The notes beneath the pieces were generated by a model that was not told where the DNA came from, did no database searches, and saw nothing but the letters and a program-made list of their open reading frames with translations. Of a DNA stretch of 64,000 nt, positions 54,777-64,000 are shown in pieces (position 1 is the stretch's first letter; every line of letters begins with the position of its first letter). Where the stretch lies: contig OZ005736.1 in NCBI GenBank assembly GCA_963930755.1, forward strand, positions 232,776,142-232,840,141, in the 5' to 3' direction. The position numbers and the translations under genes are program-made. This DNA comes from Eudasyphora cyanicolor (lineage: Eukaryota > Arthropoda > Insecta > Diptera > Muscidae).

Positions 54777-55380
54777 TCTATTATACCGATAGACTCAGAA
54801 TCACTTTCGATTTAGCAATGCCCATCTGCCTTTCCACGTATCCTTGTAATCAAAGCAGAGTCCGACATCAACGAAATTTTGCACGTGCGAGTTCATTTCT
54901 TTTGCCCTATTGATCCCATTTGATATTCGGAAAATATGAGTTAAAATTTCATTTGATATTCATGCAATTTTGTGAACAGTATTTTATTCGTCCAGTTAAC
55001 ATTTGTGTGAATATGGACCATATCGGTTCAGATTTAGATATAGCTCCCATATAGGTTCAGATTTAGATAAAGTCACCCTAAATACATTAGTTTCAGCCGA
55101 TTTGGTATCAAGTGCTATAGAAGCTTTATTTTCCATCCTATCATTATCAAATTAAGCAGTGGGAAGTTTCTTGGTTCAGAAACAAACTCAGGGATGATTA
55201 AAGAAAATAGGTTCAAATGTATATATAGCCTCTACACTATATATTCCTCCCGATTAGGCATTTAAGTACTTTATAAATCTTTTTTCCATTTCATCATTAT
55301 TAAATTAGATAGAGAGGAGTTTCTAGATTCATGTAGAAAATAGCTTCACATTTAGATACGTGAATAATCATTTTGTTATG
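54777..55380 (+). repeat. Degraded family A fragment
   Basis: TATACCGATAGACTCAGAATC, ATCCTTGTAATCAAAG and TCAGATTTAGATATAGC align with the core of A copies at 12140-12350. Both ends are lost. Confidence 0.65.
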
Positions 55381-55669
55381 ACATTAGTTTTTGTAATTTA
55401 ATTTTTTTTGTTCAGGATTTTTTTGTAAATTCAGGATATTTTTGGTGAGTGTCCAGTATTTTTACTATTACCACCTGGCAACCCTACGCCCCAGCCACAC
55501 TTGGAGGCGACAATTGGATATTGAGAAATCGAATGGAACAAATTTGTTGAGTCCCTATATTCCTTATAGGAACCAGAGGAATAAATAAATATTTAGTAGT
55601 CAATTCGTTTAGGTTTTATAGGTGCCAAAATAGGTCATCTATATTTTTTGTTACAAAATTTATCTATTT

Positions 55670-55845
55670 TCTACACAGAGCAAAATCGCCACTTTTGATA
55701 TGTTTGAATTCAAAGAATATATACTTGGAACCCAATTTTGAAGTAATATATATTTTTAACAAAAATATGTTATTTGAAAATCATTTGCGAACTTCTGTCA
55801 CAAATAAAATATGTTTCTACAAACAAACAAAGATGTTGTTTAAGA
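55670..55845 (+). repeat. Family K MITE fragment
   Basis: TACACAGAGCAAAATCGCC, then TTTTGATATGTTTGAATTC and TTATTTGAAAATCA, matching the reverse of 63357-63210. Confidence 0.6.
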
Positions 55846-56219
55846 ATTTATCCAAATGCATTATATTTAAACAAATGTTAAAACTTTGCTGACTTTGTAA
55901 ATTTTTAATTTTATTTTTTTTGGTTTCGTGTTATACTTGTACTTTATAGTTAAAAATATCGTAAACTTCATTTTCTTTTATTTTACAGCACTAAATTTTA
56001 ATTTATAAATAGTCCAATTGTGAATCCATCAATGTTATTTGTCGTTACCCAAGATTATAAGATTTAAATTTTAATAGAATTTTACAAACATATAGAATTT
56101 CCAAAAAATTAAACATTAAATTTCTAAAAAAACTGAAAACTCTCCTTTAAATTAGGGCATCGATACATTGCCAAAATATTTAAATACTAATCATTATTTC
56201 GGAAATATTATTTCCAAAT
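55846..56219. other. AT-rich spacer
   Basis: No coding or repeat identity recognised. Confidence 0.4.
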
Positions 56220-56940
56220 AAAACCAGTAAGGGTCATTGCGATAATAATTTGAAATAATTGGTAAATTGGTAAGAACATATATATGTGGATATATCTAAT
56301 TCTGAACCGATAATCGCTAAATTAAGAAATATTCGTTCCTAAATTGAGAAATATCTTTCTGGAGAATTTTGTAATGATCGGAAGTAAAGTACAGCTTCTA
56401 TTGCGCTTTGTAACCAAATCAGGAGGAACATATATATGGAAGTTATATATAAATCTGAATCGATTTTTCTTGAATACTCATTCATGTAAAATAGAAACCT
56501 CCTTCTGTCGAATTTCGTACTGATCGGATATAAAATAGAGTCTCTACAGCGCTTAGATGTCAAATCGTGGCTAACATATATATGGGGGCTATATCTAAAT
56601 CTGAACCGATTTTCTCCGAATTTGGCAGTATTCCTTTATGTAATAAGAAACCTCTTTCTGCCGAATTTCGCTGTTATCGGATATAAAATACAGTTTCTAC
56701 AGCGCTTGAATTTCAAATCGGGGGTAAGATATATATGGGGGCTATATCTAAATCTGAACCGATTTCCAAAATTTTGTATTGTCTTTAAGTGTATCACAAG
56801 ACTACTCTCTGTCAATTTTTGTCCTTGGGTCTAAAGAAAGATATGTGCAAAGTTTCGTTGAGATAGAACCATAATTGCGACCTGTACTTTGATTACAAGA
56901 ATACATCTGCAGACAGACAGACAGACCAAAAGGACGAAAA
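56220..56940 (-). repeat. Family A repeat, degraded copy
   Basis: Aligns with 455-1515: ATAATCGCTAAATTAAG, three or so 153-bp-type units with TATATGGGGGCTATATC, and CAGACAGACAGACAGAC near 56910. The 3' closing hairpin is missing. Confidence 0.75.
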
Positions 56941-57279
56941 TGTCCTTAATCCTTGAATATCCTGAAAAAGGAACATCAAACTGTTTTCGCTCCATTTCTA
57001 AAAAATATTTACCACATACTACATATGAAGAATGGTGCAAATGATAACTCTGGAAAGGAGTGACCGAATAACTTAAAATTTAAATTTTTGTTTGAAGAGC
57101 GAACATATCGCTAACAATAATATGTACTCGTATATATTGTTAATTTAATCCATAGTTTATATTTTCCCTTTATTTTCGATTTACACGATTTGTCATTGAA
57201 CACTTTGAAAATTCAATTTACACGAATTTCTTAGGAACGTATCTATTAAACAAAACATAACAACTCTTTTAATATTTAT
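56941..57279. other. AT-rich spacer
   Basis: Contains nothing I can identify. Confidence 0.4.
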
Positions 57280-58055
57280 AAATACAATAGCTGGACCCGT
57301 TCCACTTCGTTGCCCCAGACTTTCCGATCCCGTCCATATATCAAAACATGGCTCATGTAGATAGGGAATCACAGTAGGAATCTCGTTAATCTATTCGTAG
57401 GTACGGACAGTAGGAATCTTTTAAAAAATTGGCTTATATGGGCGGACCCACGCCCCCTCAATCAAGAACTTATAAAGCCTATGTCACCCTCTAGGCTTAT
57501 CTGAACATTCCCTGAAAATGTAATCAAAACCGATCCAGCCGTTTTTATTATACATTTATATATATAGCTGTATTTATATATATAGCTGGACCCGGTCCAT
57601 TTTGGTGCCCCAGATTTAGATTCCCGATCCCGTCCATTTTTGAATCACTCACGAATACTGCCACCAGATACATATGCACGAAATTCTAGCACTCTCGCTA
57701 ACAAATTGTGCAAGATATATAATTTTTTAAATTTTGCTTATATGGGCGGTGCCACGCCCATTGGCCCAATCCCGCCCATTTTTGGAACAATCACGTAGAC
57801 AGCCACCAGATACATATGTACGAAATTACAGCACCCTCGCTACCAATTTGTGCAAGATATCTCAGTTTTAAAATTTGTCTTATGTGGGCGGGGAAACGCC
57901 CACTTGATATATCGAAAATTCAAGTACCCTATTTTCATAACGCCCCACATATGTACATTCTGTGAAAATTTCAAGAAGATCGGTGGAGCCGTTTAGACGT
58001 CTATACGGTACAAATTGGCATGTTGAGGTCCGTATCGATGTTAGCGTTCCTTATA
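57280..58055. repeat. Dispersed repeat P with duplicated GGGCG...ACGCCCA modules
   Basis: AGCTGGACCCG(T/G)TCCA occurs at about 57289 and 57580, each followed by GTTGCCCCAGA or its variant. TTATATGGGCGG...CACGCCC modules recur at about 57436, 57740 and 57883. AGATCGGTGGAGCCGTTTAG near 57977 is like the tail region of many insect repeats. Class unknown. Confidence 0.6.
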
Positions 58056-58089
58056 TACTAAGGTGCACCTGTAACACATTGCAACAACC

Positions 58090-58495
58090 AAAATGGGATG
58101 AAATCAATTGCAAATGAAAGTTGACATTGTCCATAATAAAACCTTCTAGGGGTTTTTTCAGTGCAGTGCGAGATTTCTTTTTACACGCATTTGAAGTTGG
58201 TGATTTTGAACCGTTTTTTTTATGAAAATCGACAAGAAATAGCACCATTTGTATGTCAGCGCCATCTAGCGTGAGTTGTAGGTAAAACTAAAAATCAAAA
58301 AAGAATTCCTCGATCCCAAAAACAGTAAGATACCACAACATTCCATGATAATAAAAAAATAAGCATTATTTTATCAAATATTCAATGATATTTTCTTGTT
58401 GAAATCACCAACTTCAAATGCGTGTAAAAAAAATCTCGCACTGACCTGGGTTTTGTTATGGATAATGTCAACTTTCATTTGCAATTGGACTCATC
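58090..58495. repeat. Foldback with about 100-120-bp arms
   Basis: GGGATGAAATCAATTGCAAATG ... AAGTTGGTGATTT (58094-58207) is the inverted copy of GAAATCACCAACTTC ... GCAATTGGACTCATCCC (58399-58498), around about 190 bp of AT-rich DNA. MITE-like; no coding. Confidence 0.75.
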
Positions 58496-58664
58496 CCATT
58501 CCCATTCGGAAAGTTCGATTTTGTATCACAGTGTAATTAAACGAAGAATATTCGATTGTCTTCTTTGTAATTTGCATACATTAGCTGGATACCATATGTC
58601 CAAATGGGCTTTAATACCGTTTTGTGTGAAAGAACTTTGTACTCTTGATCTAGGGTAGATCTTT

Positions 58665-59110
58665 GGCTGATGAGCCACTGAGGTTGATTAGTTTTGAGTT
58701 ACTTTAGAATCTATGTGGCGCGACCACGTATAGCGCCGTCTAAATGGATTCCAAGATATTTTACATGATCCTTTTGGGGAATCTGTGAATTGAAGAAAGA
58801 AATTGGAGGACTCGTATCCCTTCGTAGGGTAAAAGTAACATGAGTACATTTTGAGCCATTCACCACTACGCTCCATTTTTTAACCCTCTAGGATTCGGAT
58901 ATGAGACTGCAGTTAATCGGACGTAACTGAAGGGCTTTTGTAAGTACTGACGACAGCAGTATCGTCCGCAAAAGTAGACGTGTGCGTAAAGTTGGTTATT
59001 GGCATATCTGCCGTAAAAATAACGTACGGTATGCGGTCAAGAATGCTCCCCTGTGGGACACCGGCATTTATTTTCTTAGGGCTAGAAAAAAATGTCATAT
59101 GATCTAACTT
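58665..59110 (-). pseudogene. Jockey-clade RT fragment
   Basis: Minus strand: INAGVPQGSILDRIPYVIFT (motif B), TSTFADDTAVVSTYK (catalytic FADD box), ERSGEWLKM, then RRYTWSRHIDSKVTQ near the left end. Two frames with stops between. Jockey-type by motif spacing. Confidence 0.8.
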
Positions 59111-59439
59111 GGAAAGACCGGTTAGTCAAATAACTCTTGAACAGTTTATCAGGTCAAATGCTTGGGAAATATATATGAATAGCGCCGAACAGTATTCTTT
59201 ATTCCGTATTCATAAAAGATCCTAATTATGATTTAAAGTGCACATTAGTTAACAAACACTTTTGGCCTAATAAATGGTTATTAAAAAACCGTATTCATAA
59301 ACAGCATTTAAACTAATAAACATTTTAATGACTTCGTCAATGTAATGCTGGCAACACCATCTTTTTCACGCACCATTTTCTCTCTTAATGATGCATTAAT
59401 AGGATTTTCAATTGTAAGAGCAGTCGAATATATAAATTA
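59111..59439. other. Unclassified AT-rich DNA
   Basis: CCGTATTCATAAA is repeated at 59206 and 59290. No gene. Confidence 0.45.
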
Positions 59440-61815
59440 CTAGCATTTAAATACCCGGCGATGCCCGGGTTGCCTTTGAAAACAGTGATCCAAACATTAG
59501 TATTATTTTTGATTTTGAATAAAAAATAAGGACCCAAAAACTAAAAAAAAATGTTGGCTATAGCAAAATGTATGTAAAAATACGTATTTAAAGTCTTTGG
59601 TTTACAAATACTTTTGAATATTTGATCATACGCTGATCATTAAAAATTTGTTTAACATCCAGGATCAGTCTACTTGAAAGTCTATCAAACTCCAGATGCT
59701 CTCAAAAACTCAAACAAATTCACTGACAACTGTAAAAAATTCTGTAAATATGAAAGCACAACCTCAAATGTACGATATGTGTGCAAACTTTCAAATTAAT
59801 ACTTTTATGGGGTCAGTGGTCAAGAGGACACCAAATAAGTGGCTGAGAAACAAATGCATAATATGCTATGTATGTTTCAAATTTCGATATACTCGTATAC
59901 ATTTTTGTTTAAATATTACCGGTGTATATAGCGAGCGATATATTTCGAAAAGACTTTTAAACATTATGTCTCCGTTTTTGTGTACCTTTTGTCCTCAGGC
60001 CGGACGACGCATTTCCTTGAAGATCGTTTTATGCACATATATGTGCAGCTCCACAGATCTTTATGGGATTTTTATTGGAAGAATGAAAAAATCTTAAAGA
60101 ATTTTGAAATGTAGTGGAAGATAGAAAATTGCTTTTGTCACTACTGACAAAATTGTTTTTTCCTGTGTATACTACATATTATTTTATCTTTGTATAATTT
60201 AAGCGCGAGAGATGACCACTGGCCAAAAAACGACTATGTTAATAGTCCGTAGGCTATACCACACTGGAGTTTCTAGCTTTCTACCTGTTATATGAGCCGC
60301 AACGGTCAAGCGGCCAAAAGTCGCTTGAATTAGTATTAACATTGCCATTTTGGGCCCTTTAAAGTACAGAAAGAGTGGAAATTGCATTGGTCACTGCTAC
60401 ACTGTCTGTCTGAGATTTGACAGAATTGACAACGTTATATATGTATATCTTACCACATTAATTGGTGAGAGATATATTTTGAACAGGGGTTAAAAGTTTT
60501 ACAATCTGTAAAATAGTGAACATTGTTTTGGCCACTTCTTCACTGACCACAGTCAGAGAATTCAAAATTATTATATTTACAAACTTTTAACTTTGTGTCC
60601 CATAAGAGGCTTCAGAAAGGGCAAAAACAATTGATAGCGCTATAACTGACCACTGGCCGAAAAATGTCTACGTGAGTAGCCCGTGGTTTATACAACACTC
60701 ATGTCTATGAGAGTGCAATTTATGGGATTTTTAATGTATTGAAAGAATGAAAAACTCTTAATGAATCTTGAAAGCCAGTAAAGATTGAAAATGGTTTTGG
60801 CCATTGCTTAACTGACCACAATTGTAGAAAATATTAAAAATTTTGATAGCGCGACAACTGACTACGTGTCAAAAACGACTGTATGAATAGTCCGAAGGGT
60901 CTACAACACTCAAGTCTATACCAAAGCAAAATTTAAAGCTTCCTACTTCTTAAAGGTACCGTAATGGTCAAGCGGTCAAAAGTCTCTTGGTGTAAAATCG
61001 CATCCCTTGGAGATCAGTATAAAAATATAAATTATTAGGCTTATAGCTCTTAAAGGACTATTAAAGTACAGAAAGTGTGGAAATTGATTTGGTCACTGCT
61101 AAACTGACCACAGTCGGAGAAGTGACCGAATTGACAATGTTAGATAGGTTACCACAGTAAGTGGTGAGCGATATATTTTGAAAAGGCTTTAAAAATTTTA
61201 AGACGCGGTTTTATGTCCGGTTTGACCTCAGACTGGACATCGAATTGTTGTTTGCGCATCTCCATTGAGATCAGTCTGTACATATAAATTTGTAAATCAT
61301 TGGCTCTTAAGGAACTTTTAAAATCAGAGAAATAATGAAAATTGTTCGGGTCACAGTTAAACTGACCACTTTCAGATAATTCAAAATAATTTTTCGCACA
61401 TATATTTGCGGTTTAAAGTACTTCATATATACAAAGTTTTAACTTTGTATCTTATAAGAGGATTCCGAAACGACAAAAACAAAATGCAAGTTTTTGATAG
61501 CGCTACAACTGACCACTGGACGAAATATGATTAAGCGAGTAGACCGTAGTTTATACAACACTCCAGTCTATGTGTGTGCAAGCTCTCTAGCTTTAACAGG
61601 AGCCTCTGTGGTCAAGTGGTCGAATATCACTTGGCGGAAAATGGAAAATCAAAGTAGCCTATGGCACTTCCCAGGCATTGGTCTATCTGTCCACCAAGTT
61701 TCAAGAAAATCGGTTCAGCCGTTTAGGCGTGATGCTGGAACAAACAAACAAACAAACAAACAGACAAACAAACGATTTTATAATATTAATAGGATTAATA
61801 GGATTTTATTGTTTA
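59440..61815 (+). repeat. Dispersed repeat N with internal tandem modules and (ACAA)n tail
   Basis: Begins near TACCCGGCGATGCCCGGGT (59450-59470) and ends TCGGTTCAGCCGTTTAGGCG, (ACAA)n at 61741-61772, then TTTTATAATATTAATAGG. Internal modules with CAACTGACCACTGG...AATAGTCCG recur at about 60205, 60650, 60860 and 61505. The end pattern is widespread in insects. Whether this is a SINE/LINE-derived repeat or another class I cannot say. ORFs inside are not recognised. Confidence 0.6.
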
Positions 61816-62137
61816 TTTTTAAAACAACTGTATTAATTAACAAAAATGTATGCTCACTTGTCCAATAAATAAGAAAACAACAACTAAATATCATATAAAT
61901 GACAAACTCAGATAACTTTTTTATTACATACAAAAATTATTCGAATAATATGTGTTACATATGTTGATTGTTTACATATCACTAGTGAGTTTTGTACAAT
62001 TTGCATTTCTTGTGTTGTGGGTTTGCAACAATGAAAGTTTTTGGTTTTTAATGAAACAATATAGAAAAAAATGATGCGAAAATTCATTTATTATTGCCGA
62101 TTTACAATATGGGAAAAAGAAGAATGCAAAAATGCAT
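61816..62137. other. AT-rich spacer
   Basis: No feature recognised. Confidence 0.4.
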
Positions 62138-62350
62138 TTTATATACCGATGGACGTCGAATTATGCCCAGAGTCGATTTAGCCATGTCCGCCCATCTGTG
62201 ACAATCAAAGTACTGCTCGAAAAAAGGAACCAATCCTTACGAAATTTGTGGGATAAGGAGCAGCTTATGCTGCACAATGCCTTTAACTCTTCCTGGCAAA
62301 ATACGACAAATCGGTCCACGTTTTGATATACCTCCCATTTAATGGTACAT
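62138..62350 (+). repeat. Fragment of an A/B-type repeat
   Basis: TATATACCGATGGACGTCG, GATTTAGCCATGTCCGCCC and TCGGTCCACGTTTTGATATA resemble the central cores of families A and B. Confidence 0.55.
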
Positions 62351-62595
62351 TCCGTTTTGACATAAGCTAAACCATTACTAGAAAATATGTTCAAAAACAG
62401 TCTTATAATATTTTTTCTCATTTAATTAAAAAATTCCATAAAAATGTTTTGCAAATGCACACGAAGAAATAGCAGATGTATCACTGTTGGGTGTAAAAAC
62501 GGACTAGAGGTAGTTCCCATTTTCCCATTTATCTCTTTTGAATGCGCTTTTTCGAGTAGCCACTTTAACAGCACTGTTTACAACGTCCGTGAATA
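62351..62595. other. AT-rich spacer
   Basis: No feature recognised. Confidence 0.4.
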
Positions 62596-63355
62596 CACGC
62601 TGAAAAAAAAATCGCTTCTGTAGTATATTGTCCCAAACAAATTCGGCTTGAAACATATATATATTTAGGGTGCACTCTCAACATATAATATTTGGTACAC
62701 ACAAAGGTTATACATTTGGGAAGATATTGCTCTAAACAAATCTTTGTTTACTCCCAATTTGTTTTTATTTGGGACTATTATTTCCGAAACAAAAAATGGG
62801 AATTTAAGTATTCAGAAAATACATAAACTGAGCTATATTGTTTAGTAATTCAAAATAATTTTTTTTAGAAATTTATAATGTTCGTAAAAATAATAAATAA
62901 TAATTAAAATCCTATAATCTTGGATCAAAACAAATTTTTCGGTGGATTGACAACTAATGATGGATTGGAATACTTAGAAATTTGAAATGATTGATTTGAA
63001 ACAGAGGACAATGCCGGATATGGTATCATAACTAGGAGGTACAATTGGGAACCAAGAAAAAATTAAAAATGAAATTCGAAAAAGTCAGCAAAAGATTTGA
63101 AAATATTTTTAAATTAAATATATTTGGAGAAATTCCTAAACAATAATTTTATTTGTACTTAAACATATACTTTATTTGAGAAATTTAGTTTGCAAATATA
63201 TTTTGTTGTAATATATTAATATATGCGTTCCAAATATATTTTATTGATTTTCAAATAAAATTTATTTGTTTAGAAATATATAATATTTAAAAATTTGTTT
63301 CCAAATATATTTTCTTTCGATTGAAACATATCAAAAAAGGCGATTTTTCCCCGTG
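62596..63355. mobile_element. Family K MITE, about 760 bp
   Basis: Ends CACGCTGAAAAAAAAATCGC and GCGATTTTTCCCCGTG, flanked by TA (62594-62595, 63356-63357). Extended AT-rich subterminal motifs (AATATATTTGG, TTATATATTTCTAAA) recur. The TA target and short TIR suggest Tc1/mariner-mobilised; no coding. Relatives at 51031 and 55670. Confidence 0.72.
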
Positions 63356-64000
63356 TAGTTTTACCGCGGCTTCAATTTCATCCTTTGTTCGTAACGATAC
63401 ACCATCGCATAGGTGTATAACATATTTTTTACGGCATGTTTCTGTATTTCTAACGAAAGTCTCTACGAACGAAAATCATTCACACACTTTCGTCAGGAAT
63501 TTGGTTTCTCTAAGGTTAGTTCGTTCGCCGGGCCTTACGTCAATGACGTTAGCAATTTACCAATTGGAAAATAATGTAATTTCCAGATCAATAATTTCAC
63601 AACTTCCGGTCTAAAAAAGCACAAATTTGTGTATGGTCGACCTTAACAAATACACCTCTGGATCCTTTACACTAGCGGTGGCCAAAAATCAACCCAGGGT
63701 GGGTCAGCTGAGCTGATTCAAAACTCTCATTTCTTTCTCTCTGTCAATCTCTCTCACGTTTCTCTCATTGTGAACTGATGATTTTTCCCATCTTAGAGAG
63801 CTGCCAATGTTGACTTCTTTATGCTTAAATATGTAAACATATGTATACAATTTTATTATTATTTAATTGTTTTTAGCATAATTTTATTAATATCTACATA
63901 TATTTTTGCATTTAATAACGTTTTTTGCCGTTGTTCCTATCAGTCGACAAATAAAATAAAGTGACTCGATTTGACATTTGTGTTCGCCCAGATGACAGCA
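63356..64000. other. Unclassified; no gene recognised
   Basis: Includes a CTCTC/TCTCTC-rich piece at 63725-63765. A 97-codon frame at 63321-63614 starts inside the K MITE and has no recognisable motif. Confidence 0.4.

Noticed and set aside
63321..63614. 97-codon ORF near the right edge as a host exon
   Set aside because: It starts inside the K MITE terminus, crosses its boundary and has no recognisable motif or splice signals.

Overview
The window reads as repeat-dense, gene-poor DNA from a schizophoran fly, most likely a calyptrate. The evidence is strong A+T bias, short fly-style introns (59 and 72 bases) and dispersed repeats that begin TTTTTATACCCT and contain a CATGTCCGTCTGTC-type core, which I know from muscoid and blow-fly genomes. 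The species cannot be fixed from sequence alone. I see no convincing single-copy host gene and no rRNA, tRNA or CRISPR. Nearly everything that can be classified is a transposable element, a broken copy of one, or a satellite.

Layout. 1-4.4 kb holds nested repeats: a Tc1/mariner-type element inserted in a hairpin-ended repeat (family A) and itself carrying a second A copy, followed by a family B repeat and a 278-bp deletion derivative of the same transposon. 4.5-6.2 kb holds a long-inverted-repeat MITE and a nearly perfect 612-bp head-to-tail duplication. 6.2-13.2 kb is a large inverted repeat (family C) into which a 5'-truncated RNase H-bearing LINE, a 485-bp satellite array, a MITE and A copies have inserted. 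14.3-17.8 kb is a palindrome-rich composite (E) containing an F repeat and a further MITE-like element (G). 19.3-20.3 kb contains a two-exon DUF4806-like reading frame between short inverted repeats.

20.3-28.3 kb is a pile of non-LTR retrotransposon fragments: LOA/R1-type, including a DUF4780 ORF1 with endonuclease, then two jockey-type copies sharing a direct duplication. 29.0-30.8 kb is a frameshifted, still intron-bearing relic of a repetitive Cys-rich (FCYICGK) protein family, with a MITE in it. 31.2-37.0 kb is a jockey element whose ORF2 and intact 336-residue ORF1 are separated by a rearranged BEL/Pao retrotransposon. 37.8-38.6 kb is a ZMYM-type hAT transposase relic.

38.8-44.1 kb is the youngest large insertion: a complete BEL/Pao-type element with 430-bp LTRs differing at one base, a 5-bp target duplication, and one 695-residue gag-protease ORF but no reverse transcriptase or integrase. 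44.3-45.7 kb is a second hAT transposase relic containing a perfect 39-bp hairpin. 46.7-48.0 kb is a 5'-truncated jockey-type insertion with a 13-bp target duplication. 48.2-50.9 kb is a hAT element with an 8-bp target duplication that contains a B repeat, which contains two Tc1/mariner insertions. 51.4-52.3 kb is a mariner-like element with a mutated catalytic Asp. 53-64 kb is degraded LINE, A/B/K/P/N repeats and unclassified AT-rich DNA.

The elements do not form a cooperating gene system; the biology here is insertion on insertion. The most unusual observations are the 485-bp array flanked by a 13-bp direct repeat, the C inverted repeat, the DUF4806-like ORF between inverted repeats, the shared hairpin-ended architecture of families A, B and F, and the gag-protease-only BEL element.
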